DNA from: JADKAV01 sp037046735 | GTDB lineage: Bacteria > Actinomycetota > Actinomycetes > S36-B12 > UBA10799 | NCBI GenBank assembly: GCA_037046735.1 | Contig: JBAOHC010000024.1 | Span: 104,937-168,936, forward strand | DNA: 64,000 nucleotides | Reading direction: 5' to 3' | Shown here: positions 17,549 through 25,728 of the stretch, piece by piece | How positions within the stretch are numbered: the first letter of the stretch is position 1 | How the letters are laid out: the number at the start of each line of letters is the position of its first letter | Made by a program: the position numbers and the translations under genes | The notes under the pieces: generated by a model | Seen by the model: the letters and a program-made list of their open reading frames with translations, nothing else | The model's database searches: none | Told to the model about the DNA's origin: nothing

Positions 17549-19068
17549 TCAGTGCCCGACCATCTCGTTGACGGCCGCGTTCTTGCCCGGCAGCAGCCGC
17601 CAGGCCGCCCCCGCCCCCAGTACCAGCACGGCCGCACCCACCCAGGTCGTCACCTGCAACGCATCGGTGAAGGCCACGTGCACGGCATCGGTCAGCGAGG
17701 TCACCAAGGCGGGTGGCAGGGCGGCCATCGCCTCGAACGCCTCCCCCGGCGACTGCTGCGCCGCTCGGGCCACCTCCGCAGGAAGACCGTCGGGCAGGCG
17801 CAGCGTCGCTTGGTACACCGCCGTGAGGATGCTGCCGAGCAGCGCGATGCCCAGGGCGGTGCCGAGTTCGTAGCCGGTTTCGGACACCGCCGAGGCCGCC
17901 CCGGCCCGGTCCCTCGGTGCGACGGCCAGCACCGTGTCCGAGGCGATGGTCAGCGCCAAGCCATCCCCGGCGCCGATGAGGAACAGCGGGATCGCGAAGG
18001 CCAGGTAGACACTGGAGTCCAGGACAAAGGCGATGCCGGCCATCCCCACCCCGATCGCCAACAGACCCCCGGCGACCACCGGGCCGCGGCCAAGGCGGCG
18101 CATCACATTGCCGGCGACCAGCGCCGCGACAAGAGCGGCGACGGTGGCCGGGAGTTGGAACAGGCCCGCCTGCAACGGCTCGAGACCCTTGATGAACTGC
18201 AGGTACTGGGAGAAGAAGAACACCGACCCGGCCAGGCCGAACACCGCCAGCATCGTCCCGAGCACCGCCCCGGTGAAGGGCCCGGACCTGAACAGCCGGA
18301 CGTCGACCAGCGGATGGTCCAGCACCAACTGCCGGCGCACGAACCAGGTCACGGCGATCACACCGATCACACCCACCACGACGTACTGCGTGGCCATGCC
18401 CTCGATGGCCAACTCCTTGACGGCATAGACCACGCCGATGATGCCGACCAGGGACAGTCCGACCGACAGCACGTCGAGCGTGCCGGGATTCGGGTCGCGG
18501 GACTCCCGCAAGCGACGGCATGCCGATCACGAAGACCAGCGCCATGATCGGCACATTCACCAGGAACACCGAACCCCACCAGAAATTCTGCAGCAGGATG
18601 CCGCCGAAAAGGGGTGCCCGCCGCAGCACCGGCCGCGCCCATGGCACTCCACACCCCGATCGCGAATGACCGTTCCGCGGGATCACTGAAGGTCGACCGC
18701 ATCAGGGCCAGTGTCGAGGGCATCAACGTGGCTCCGGCGACCCCCATCAGGGCGCGGAAGAAGATGAGCTGTTCGGCGGTGTTGCTGTAGGCGGCGGGGA
18801 TCGAGATCAGCGCGAAGGCGGTGCCCCCGATCAGCAGCAAACGTTTGCGGCCTACCCGGTCCCCGACATTGCCCATCGTGATGAGCAGGCCCGCGAGGAC
18901 GAAGGAGTAGATGTCACCGATCCACAGCACTTGACTGGCGGTGGGCTGCAGATCCTTGACGATGCTGGGAGTGGCCAGACTCAGAACGGTGCCATCGACG
19001 GCAACCAGGAACACCGCCAGGCTCATCGCGGTCAGTGCCCACCAGCGCCGGGGGTCCTTGCTCGTCAT
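17549..19068 (-). pseudogene. DHA2-type MFS exporter interrupted by two frameshifts
   Basis: Three consecutive frames join into one 14-helix drug-efflux type transporter (EmrB/QacA-like). The first runs from ATG 19068 to about 18613 (motif A-like GDRVGRKRLLLI), the second from about 18613 to 18507 (LFGGILLQNFWWGSVFLVN) and the third from about 18507 to 17549. Removing one base in the ACCCC run near 18613 and one T near 18507 restores MGAAGAAAGPLFGGI and then GMPSLRESRDP. Both are single-base insertions, so they may be sequencing errors and the gene may be intact in the organism. The Shine-Dalgarno GGGGAGGTGG and ATG are buried in a perfect 15-bp hairpin. Confidence 0.85.
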
Positions 19069-19106
19069 GTCCACCTCCCCCAGCCAGGCTAGGGGAGGTG
19101 GACATG
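19066..19106 (-). promoter_or_regulatory. Hairpin covering the MFS ribosome binding site and start codon
   Basis: CATGTCCACCTCCCC at 19066-19080 and GGGGAGGTGGACATG at 19092-19106 form a perfect 15-bp inverted repeat with an 11-base loop. On the minus-strand RNA the 3' arm is exactly the Shine-Dalgarno sequence plus the AUG of the MFS gene, so the 5' arm would hide both. It also sits five bases after the stop of the GlsB gene, so it could end that transcript. Confidence 0.7.
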
Positions 19107-19111
19107 TGGTG

Positions 19112-19411
19112 TCAGACGGTGGTGCGGCGGCGCCCACGATTCAGGATCGCCGAGGCGATGCCCACCACGATCAGGGAACCGATCAGCGCGCCGATGATAC
19201 CGCCCCAGTCGAACTTCTGGGTGTCCCCGATGCCCAGTAGAGCGGTGAACACCCAGTACCCCAGCAGGGCACCGATCAGGCCGAGCACGATCGACAGCAG
19301 CCATGAGACCGGCCCGGACATGTGCTCGAACGCGTCCCCGGGGATCAGCATGCGGGCGACAGCGCCGCAGACCAGTCCCAGCAGAATCACCGAGATGATG
19401 TTGCCTTCCAT
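19112..19411 (-). CDS. GlsB/YeaQ/YmgE family stress-response membrane protein
   Basis: A 99-residue protein with three hydrophobic segments. Gly-rich helices and GLVCGAVARMLIPGD followed by SWLLSIVLGLIGALLGYWV are typical of the transglycosylase-associated (GlsB/YeaQ/YmgE) family. These are general-stress membrane proteins of unknown mechanism. The ATG at 19411 has GGGAGG six bases upstream. It lies just upstream of the MFS gene on the same strand. Confidence 0.88.
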   Translation of the reverse strand: MEGNIISVILLGLVCGAVARMLIPGDAFEHMSGPVSWLLSIVLGLIGALLGYWVFTALLGIGDTQKFDWGGIIGALIGSLIVVGIASAILNRGRRRTTV

Positions 19412-19501
19412 GTTGTACCTCCCATAGGCGGACCCCGTGCGGATCCATCGGGGAAAACTGCCCAGTTGATCGGATTCCAGACCAGCCGCACCCATAAGGT
19501 G

Positions 19502-20592
19502 ATGCCCGTGCGCATTCTGGCGATCATCGCGGGCCTGCTGCTGTGGGCCGGCACCTTCTCCTCAGTGATGCGGACGCTGGTGTACTCCCGTGGCAGCTCC
19601 GGGTTGAACCGGCTCAAGAACCGGCTGTTGCTCGGTGGCTTTCGGCTGGTCAGCCGTGGCTCCTACGAGCGCCGTGATGCCAGCCTGGCGTGGTTCGCTC
19701 CTCTGGCCATCGTGACATCGCTGATGGTATGGCTGCTCATGTTTCTGCTGGCCTACGGACTGCTGATGTTCGGCACCACCACGTTGCCCTTCACCACACA
19801 GTTGCGGGAGGCCGGATCGAGTCTGTTCACCCTGGGTTACGCAGAAGTACGGACCGGGCCACGCTGACGGCCCTGGACTTCATGGCGGCCGCGACCGGAC
19901 CCATCGTCATCGGTCTGCTGATCGGGTACTTGCCGACGTTCTACGCCGCCTACCAGCGCCGGGAGGCGGAGGCCACGCTGCTACTCGGCCGGGGCGGGGA
20001 GCCGAACTGGGCGCCGGAGTTGCTGCGACGGCATGCCTCGGTGGGCAACACCGACCGGTTGGATGCGCTGTGGCCCGCATGGGAGCGGTGGGCGGCTGAG
20101 GTGTCGGAGAGCCACACGAACTTCCCGGTGCTGATCCAGATGCGATCCGCCCGGCCGCACCGCAACTGGCTGATCTCGTTGTTGTGCGTCATGGACACCG
20201 CGTCGATGCACCTGGCTCTGAACCCGCAGGAGCCGCAGGGTGCGGCACGCGTGACTCTGCGCCAGGGGATCGTCTGCCTACAGGAGTTGGGCAAGGTGCT
20301 ACGGATTCCGTTCGACCCCGACCCGTTGCCGGACAAGCCGAGTGCCGTCACCGAGGCTGACTTCCTGGCGGCGTGCCAGCTGATCGGCGATGCGGGGTAC
20401 ACCTGGCAGCGCGATCCGGTGCGGGCGTACCCCCACTTTCGCGGGTGGCGCGCGAACTACGAGGACCTGGCCTATGCCCTGGCCGCGGACATCGACGCTG
20501 TGCCGGCGCCGTGGTCTGGGCCGCGCAGGCTCGACGATGAGGTGATCTTCCCCGAACGCCAGCCCAACCGGCGCCCGGAAACCTCCGACTGA
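19502..20592 (+). pseudogene. Ion-channel-like membrane protein with one frameshift
   Basis: The first frame (19502-19867) encodes three hydrophobic segments and a pore-like loop ending SLFTLGYAEVRT. The second frame then continues RATLTALDFMAAATGPIVIG, a further helix and a cytoplasmic domain of about 210 residues to 20592. The two join if one base is missing in the CCGGG stretch around 19853-19858. The TLGYA loop followed by a helix and LPTFYAAYQRRE is the pattern of two-helix potassium-channel-like proteins. The filter is TLGY rather than the canonical TVGYG, so ion selectivity is uncertain. The break may be a base-calling error. Start could also be GTG 19508. Confidence 0.7.
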
Positions 20593-20636
20593 GGGGTTGG
20601 GGTGCCGCTGGCGATGCCAGGCGTTCGTCAGGTGCC

Positions 20637-20696
20637 CAGCCGTTCGGCGAGTCGCGGCCGGAATTGACGAACCGCTGTACCGCAGACGAACGGCTG
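20637..20696 (+). repeat. 60-bp palindromic element, family C copy 1
   Basis: CAGCCGTTCGGC on the left is the near-inverse of GACGAACGGCTG on the right. The right half (GAACCGCTGTACCGC then AGACGAACGGCTG) matches the element ending at 37224, which is also exactly 60 bp. It lies between the convergent channel and exonuclease genes in a 305-bp gap without genes. Confidence 0.75.
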
Positions 20697-20719
20697 CCTG
20701 CGCGTGCGTCGGAGACCCC

Positions 20720-20757
20720 GCTCGCCCAGTGTCACGTTGTTGCTGCCCTAACCCCGC
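20720..20757. repeat. Intergenic repeat, family F copy 2
   Basis: CTCGCCCAGTGTCACGTTG and TTGCTGCC match 3488-3513 at most positions. TTGTTG can pair with the weaker CAACA downstream. The palindrome is less complete than copy 1. Confidence 0.35.
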
Positions 20758-20814
20758 AACATCCTCCTTATGGCTGACGACCCGAGCCGAATCTTCTGAC
20801 GCAACGCAGCGTTT

Positions 20815-20867
20815 ACGACATTTGGTTCAGTTCCCTCATAGCGGGAACTGAACCAAATGTCGTTTTT
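20815..20867. terminator. 21-bp perfect hairpin between convergent genes (family D)
   Basis: ACGACATTTGGTTCAGTTCC plus one C at 20815-20835 pairs without mismatch with 20843-20863 over a seven-base loop, and five T residues follow on the plus strand. The location between two convergent genes suits a terminator for the channel gene and possibly both. The arm CTGAACCAAATGT also occurs in the family A element at 29783, so it is more than a generic terminator. Confidence 0.75.
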
Positions 20868-20897
20868 CGCCGGAGCTCGCACTCACCGGGCCCCGCC

Positions 20898-22280
20898 TCA
20901 GGCGTCCACCCGCTTGGCAAGATCGGTGCGGGCCATCGCCTCCCGAGCCTGTCCCAGCGTGACGATGCCCTTCTCCGCCAGTTGCGGGATCATCCGCACC
21001 AGCACCTCAGCCGTGGCCAGCGCGTCGCCGAGCGCGGTGTGCCGGCCGAAGACCTCCACGCCGTAACGCTGGCACACATAGTCGAGGCCGTGGCGAGCGT
21101 CGGGGTGGGTGTCCAGGGCGGCCGAGAGCAACATGGTGTCCAGGAACAGCGGCTCGAGGGCCACCTCAGCGGCAGCCGCCGCCGGGCGCAAGAACCCCAG
21201 ATCGAACCCCGCGTGATGGGCCACCAGCACCGACTCCGAGGCATAGGAGGCGAAGTCCGCCACCGCATCGGCGGGTCCGGGCGCATCGCCGACCATGTCG
21301 TCGGTGATGCCGTGGAACGTCGTGGAGATCTCCGGGATCCGAATGCCCGGGTTGATGAGAGTGTCAAAGGTGTCGTCGGCGCGCACCACAGCGCCGTCGA
21401 CGCGCACCGCGCCGATGGCGACGAGGCGATCCCCGTTCTCCACGTGCAGCCCCGTCGTCTCGCAGTCCACCACGGTGAAGACGATGTCCGACAGCGGCGT
21501 CTGCAGCCACTCCTCGCGGGACACCATGGCCCGTGAGGGCCGCGACAGGTCCACCGACAGCCCGACCACCGGCCCGGCGGCATCCGGGGCCTCCTTACCG
21601 ACAATCAGAACCATCGCCGGCTCGTCGGGCCCGGTGATCCGCACCAAGCGCAACTGCTGGTCCCCGACCACCGCCTTAAGCCGGTCCCCTTGCAGTGCGC
21701 GAGTGAGCAGCGGCAGGAAGTCCTCAGCGTCGAACACCCCGAGGATCGAGCGGCCGGCAGCCACCCGGCTGCGACTGCGCGATGCCAAGGTGTGCCGCGC
21801 TGCCGGGTTGACGAGCAAGATCCGGCCGCGGTCATCAACCACACCCACCGGCACATCCAGGCCGGACAACACACTCACCAGGCTGTCGCGTTCCAGGCGC
21901 AGTTCGGTGTGGGCAGCGTCCAACTGCTCCTGCAGCCGGGACTCGGCCGAGGCATGCCGCTGCGCCAGATTATTGATGGCCTGCTCGGTTGCGGTGTCGC
22001 CCGGCAGCCGGTGATCCGGATTGACGTCGGCGATCATCTGCACCGCACCTGCCGTGCGCGCATCCTGGCGTTGCTCGGAGCGCCACGTGCTCCACGCGAT
22101 CCAGCCGATCAGCCCGATCAGCAGCAGCAACCCGAACACCAGCACCACGACTGACCCGCGCAAACTGTCGAGCAGAGCCGTGCGGTCGGCCTGGGGCAGA
22201 TCGGCGAGCACCACACCCACCGTCAGCGCGGGTACCAGCGTGGCCACCGCGATGAGCGCAACCACTTTCCACTTGTTCAT
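20898..22280 (-). CDS. Membrane-anchored PAS protein with DnaQ-like 3'-5' exonuclease domain
   Basis: 460 residues. Two transmembrane helices lie at about 4-26 and 50-70. They are followed by a linker or coiled coil (ATEQAINNLAQRHASAESRLQEQ), a PAS-like domain (DVPVGVVDDRGRILLVNPAA) and a C-terminal DEDDh exonuclease. Catalytic signatures are VDCETTGL, HHAGFDLGF and HTALGDALATAEV. The ATG at 22280 follows GGGAG. DnaQ-like proteins of this sort occur next to acetate-type symporters and DUF294 proteins in other bacteria (from memory), so it probably belongs to signalling rather than replication. It is the last gene of a minus-strand cluster, 64 bp after the diguanylate cyclase. Confidence 0.85.
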   Translation of the reverse strand: MNKWKVVALIAVATLVPALTVGVVLADLPQADRTALLDSLRGSVVVLVFGLLLLIGLIGWIAWSTWRSEQRQDARTAGAVQMIADVNPDHRLPGDTATEQAINNLAQRHASAESRLQEQLDAAHTELRLERDSLVSVLSGLDVPVGVVDDRGRILLVNPAARHTLASRSRSRVAAGRSILGVFDAEDFLPLLTRALQGDRLKAVVGDQQLRLVRITGPDEPAMVLIVGKEAPDAAGPVVGLSVDLSRPSRAMVSREEWLQTPLSDIVFTVVDCETTGLHVENGDRLVAIGAVRVDGAVVRADDTFDTLINPGIRIPEISTTFHGITDDMVGDAPGPADAVADFASYASESVLVAHHAGFDLGFLRPAAAAAEVALEPLFLDTMLLSAALDTHPDARHGLDYVCQRYGVEVFGRHTALGDALATAEVLVRMIPQLAEKGIVTLGQAREAMARTDLAKRVDA

Positions 22281-22344
22281 GGGCGCTCCCAACGACGCAT
22301 TCATCGATGCTAGCCACCGACACCCGAGCGCCGCAGGTAGACGA

Positions 22345-24735
22345 CTACTCGACGGCCACCACCTGGTTGCGACCTGCACCCTTGGCCGCGTACATGGCGG
22401 TGTCCGCCCGCGAGATCAGCACGTCCGGGTGCTCGCCCGGCTTGCGCAGGATCACGCCGATACTCAGGGTGGCGGTCACCGTCGTGTCCGCGACCACGAT
22501 GGGCGCGCCCACCGCGAGCCGGATCTGCTCAGCGATCTGCAAGGCCTCGGCCATGCCGTGAATGCCGTCGAGCACCACCAGGAACTCGTCACCGCCCATC
22601 CGGGCCACCACATCGCTGGCCCGCACCGCACCGCGGATGCGATCGACCACGGTTCGTAGAACGTCGTCTCCCGACACGTGTCCATAGGTGTCGTTGATCT
22701 GCTTGAAAGTGTCGAGGTCGCAGAACAGCACCGCCGATTCTCGTCCCGGGTCTCGCCAGTAGGACGCCATGCTGGTCAGTAGCCGCATGGCCTCTTCACG
22801 TTTGAGGGCACCGGTCAGATCGTCGAACGTGGCGCGCCGCTGGAGCTCCGCCTCGTAGGCGACGACCTCGTCGATCGTCCGCAGGCTGGCGACAATCCCG
22901 CGCTGACCCCCGGAGGTGACCGGCACCTTGTTTGCATGCACCTCGACCCAGTGGTACGCGCCGTCCTTGGCGCGCATCCGCAGCCTCGTGGTCGTTCGAC
23001 CCCCGGCGTGCTCGACATCTCCGAGTCGGGCGAGTTCGAGGTCAGCCGGGTGCGCGAATTCCGTCAGGGACTGCCCTACCCACTCGCCAGGCGACCAGCC
23101 GAGCATTCGCGTCAGCGATGGCGCCACCCAGTCAAGCCGGCCATCGATGGAGCGCATCACCACGTCCGACGCGTTCTCAGCGAGTAGCCGGAACTGCTCC
23201 TCCGACGCCGCAATCCGCCGGGCAGCATCGTACCGCTCGGTGATGTCACGCCAGGTGAAGGACAGCGTGTCCGAATCCACCGGAACCATCCTGATGTCGA
23301 GGTAGCGCGGTTCGTGGCCCGCCTCGCCGTCTATGGCGACGGCGTCGATAACAAGTGGGGTCTGGGTATTCAACGCGGCGACGTAACGGTCGAAACGTCC
23401 GGAGGTGCCTTGTTCAGGGTAACGAACCAGCAACCGCGAGCCGACGAGTTCCCCCCGGTCCAGCCCGAGGTACGTACACGCCGCCTGATTGGCCTCGCTG
23501 TAGACCAGGTCGACGATGTCGCCGGACTCATCACGCACCGCCTCGAACACGACGAACGGGTCGAGCATGGTCTCCAACGCGGTCGTGCGCCGTTGTTGCT
23601 CTGCGTGGATGCGCAGTCGCCCTTGCACTTCGTCATCCACGTCACGGAAGGCGACGACAAAGTGGGTCGATGAACTCCGGCGGACAGTCACCGCCCACCA
23701 CCGGAAGCGGCCATCCTTGCCACACAACCGCACCTCGCCCGTGAAGGTGTCCGTGACACCTGACTGGGCATCCGACATCATCTGATCCGCCCGCTCGAGG
23801 TCGTCGGGATGGACGAAACGTTTAGGAGTAAGGGCCCGCAGATCGGCGATGTCGTATCCGAACTGCCGGTAGAAGGACGGTGACACCCATTCGACGGTGT
23901 TGTGAGCGGTGAGCAGAAAGACAACGTCCGCGGCATTCTCGGCGAGCAGGCGAAGTCGCGCCTCACTCTCGGCCAGTTCGTCCTGAGCGGCGCGCTGTGC
24001 GGTGATATCGCCCCAACCAGCGACAAGACCGATCACGACACCGTCGTCGTCGAACATGGGCGTGGCTCTGACGTCGACGTACTTGTACCCGCCATCGGCC
24101 TGCGCCAGCCTCACCTCGAAGGCCTCCGATTCTCCCGTCAGCAACTGATGCTCCACAGGGGGAATCAGTTGCCGGTCGTCAGGATGCACCATCTCCAGGA
24201 AGGGACGGCCCACCCACTGCGCGGGCTGCCAGCCCAGCAGGGAGGTGATCGACTCCGACACCCACTGCAGGACCCCGTCCTGGTCACCGGTGACCACCAC
24301 GTCAGTGGCGTGCTCCGCCAGCAGACGGTAGCGGGCCTCTGCCTCCTTGAACGGTGTCACGTCGCGCGCGACACCGTAGAGGACCTGCGCGCCATCCCCG
24401 CGACAGTGAATCCGGCAGCGATGGTGCGTCCACACGCGACGGCCGTCACGAGCGATCCAACGCAGCGTGTACTCCATGATCTCACCGGGCGGTACTTGCG
24501 CGGCAGCGACAAGCACCTGCAGGTCGCGTGGGTCGACCAACCGGTTTCCCAAGTTGGGGTCGTCGTAGTGCTCCTGCGGCGTATAACCGACGAGGTGGAT
24601 CACCGAATCGCTGACGTACTCGAAGCCGCGGTCGGGGGCAAGCCGGACGATGTACTCAACGTCAGGCAGGGCGATGGCCAGTTCCGCCAGGCGCTGAGCA
24701 TCCGCCGCTTCACCGGAAAACGTTTCGTTTGCCAC
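22345..24735 (-). CDS. Soluble diguanylate cyclase with five PAS domains
   Basis: Makes cyclic di-GMP from two GTP. The 796-residue protein has no membrane helix. Five PAS domains fill residues 1 to about 620; PAS2, 3 and 5 start with a YRLLAEHATDVVV-like helix. The C-terminal cyclase carries GGDEF at 714-718 and an RASD inhibitory I-site at 705-708, so product inhibition is expected. Start is GTG at 24735 after a GGGGG ribosome site. No EAL or HD-GYP domain is attached. It lies between the DUF294 gene and the PAS-exonuclease gene, suggesting metabolic or redox input to the same pathway. Confidence 0.93.
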   Translation of the reverse strand: MANETFSGEAADAQRLAELAIALPDVEYIVRLAPDRGFEYVSDSVIHLVGYTPQEHYDDPNLGNRLVDPRDLQVLVAAAQVPPGEIMEYTLRWIARDGRRVWTHHRCRIHCRGDGAQVLYGVARDVTPFKEAEARYRLLAEHATDVVVTGDQDGVLQWVSESITSLLGWQPAQWVGRPFLEMVHPDDRQLIPPVEHQLLTGESEAFEVRLAQADGGYKYVDVRATPMFDDDGVVIGLVAGWGDITAQRAAQDELAESEARLRLLAENAADVVFLLTAHNTVEWVSPSFYRQFGYDIADLRALTPKRFVHPDDLERADQMMSDAQSGVTDTFTGEVRLCGKDGRFRWWAVTVRRSSSTHFVVAFRDVDDEVQGRLRIHAEQQRRTTALETMLDPFVVFEAVRDESGDIVDLVYSEANQAACTYLGLDRGELVGSRLLVRYPEQGTSGRFDRYVAALNTQTPLVIDAVAIDGEAGHEPRYLDIRMVPVDSDTLSFTWRDITERYDAARRIAASEEQFRLLAENASDVVMRSIDGRLDWVAPSLTRMLGWSPGEWVGQSLTEFAHPADLELARLGDVEHAGGRTTTRLRMRAKDGAYHWVEVHANKVPVTSGGQRGIVASLRTIDEVVAYEAELQRRATFDDLTGALKREEAMRLLTSMASYWRDPGRESAVLFCDLDTFKQINDTYGHVSGDDVLRTVVDRIRGAVRASDVVARMGGDEFLVVLDGIHGMAEALQIAEQIRLAVGAPIVVADTTVTATLSIGVILRKPGEHPDVLISRADTAMYAAKGAGRNQVVAVE

Positions 24736-24746
24736 GTCCGCCCCCT

Positions 24747-24778
24747 GCTACGGAATCCGTTGACAATTCCACCGTAGC
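24747..24778. repeat. Inverted repeat upstream of the diguanylate cyclase
   Basis: GCTACGGAAT and ATTCCACCGTAGC pair with a one- to three-base bulge, in the 87-bp gap between the DUF294 stop and the cyclase start on the minus strand. It could be a terminator or an operator. Confidence 0.35.
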
Positions 24779-24822
24779 GCTCGAAAACCGGAAGCAAAAG
24801 TGCCACGTCGATCAAGATCTCG

Positions 24823-25725
24823 TCAGAGATCCGTCCGGAATGCAACGGACGTCACCGATTGTGCGCTTTTGATCGCGCGTAGAGCCTCCCGTACAGCGTC
24901 GTGCTGGTCGCCTGTCAGCTCATGGGGATCGATGGTGTCGGTGATATACTCCCGGGCCACCATCTGGTTCAGCTGATTGGTCAGCCGCAGCCGGGACAAT
25001 AGGTCGTACCCTTCGCGCAGACGTGTGGTCAGTTCCGCACTCAGCACATTGGCCTCGCCGGCTGCCACCAGCCGGTCGCCGGTGCTGACCGCTGCCGAGC
25101 CTGCTCGCAGGCCGTAGAGCCGGGCAAGGAGCACGATGGGAGCCAGCCCCGACTTCTTCAGGTCGAGCTTTGCGCGCGGCAGCCGCCCGAACGGCCCGAG
25201 CGCAGTGGGGAAACCGTTGGCAGCCACGGCCAGACCGTGCATGAGCCGCGCGGACTGCGCCCCGAGGGCCAGCTCCGCCAAGGCGGGGCCAACATCCACC
25301 CCGGACGTCAGCGGCCGCACATCGAGAAAGACATCAGCATCAATGACAGCCTCGGCCGTGGGCGCGTTCACCCGGTCTCGGAAGATGTCCGCCCACTGCT
25401 CGACGCTGTGCGACCAGGCGTCGGCCATGTAACCGCCATCGCAGCGACGCATCCCGAACTCCACCAGCCCGTCGATGACGGTGGCCGCGAGATCGGCAGC
25501 GTAGCTACTGGCGGCAGCCGCGGGGGTCTGCCAGAACAGCGCGGAGTCCTGGTCGGAGGCACAATGCAACTCCCGACGGGCATGGCTACCGAGCACCACC
25601 CAGGAGAAGCGGGCCGGCGGTGGTCCGGCCGTGTGCAGGAAACCGTCGATCAGCAGCCGGGTCTGGGCGTCGGCGGCGTCCGACAGCGACCGACCAGCCC
25701 GGGCGACCTCCACGAGTGTCGTCAT
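24823..25725 (-). CDS. DUF294-type putative nucleotidyltransferase
   Basis: A 300-residue protein with the GlnD-like nucleotidyltransferase signature GSHARRELHCASDQDSALFW near residues 47-66 and a helical C-terminal part typical of DUF294_C. Many relatives carry N-terminal cNMP-binding and CBS domains; this one lacks them, so the nucleotide sensing may come from another protein. It starts three bases after the symporter stop, so co-transcription is nearly certain. The association with acetate-type symporters is known in proteobacteria. The reaction and target are unknown. Confidence 0.82.
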   Translation of the reverse strand: MTTLVEVARAGRSLSDAADAQTRLLIDGFLHTAGPPPARFSWVVLGSHARRELHCASDQDSALFWQTPAAAASSYAADLAATVIDGLVEFGMRRCDGGYMADAWSHSVEQWADIFRDRVNAPTAEAVIDADVFLDVRPLTSGVDVGPALAELALGAQSARLMHGLAVAANGFPTALGPFGRLPRAKLDLKKSGLAPIVLLARLYGLRAGSAAVSTGDRLVAAGEANVLSAELTTRLREGYDLLSRLRLTNQLNQMVAREYITDTIDPHELTGDQHDAVREALRAIKSAQSVTSVAFRTDL

Positions 25726-25728
25726 CGA

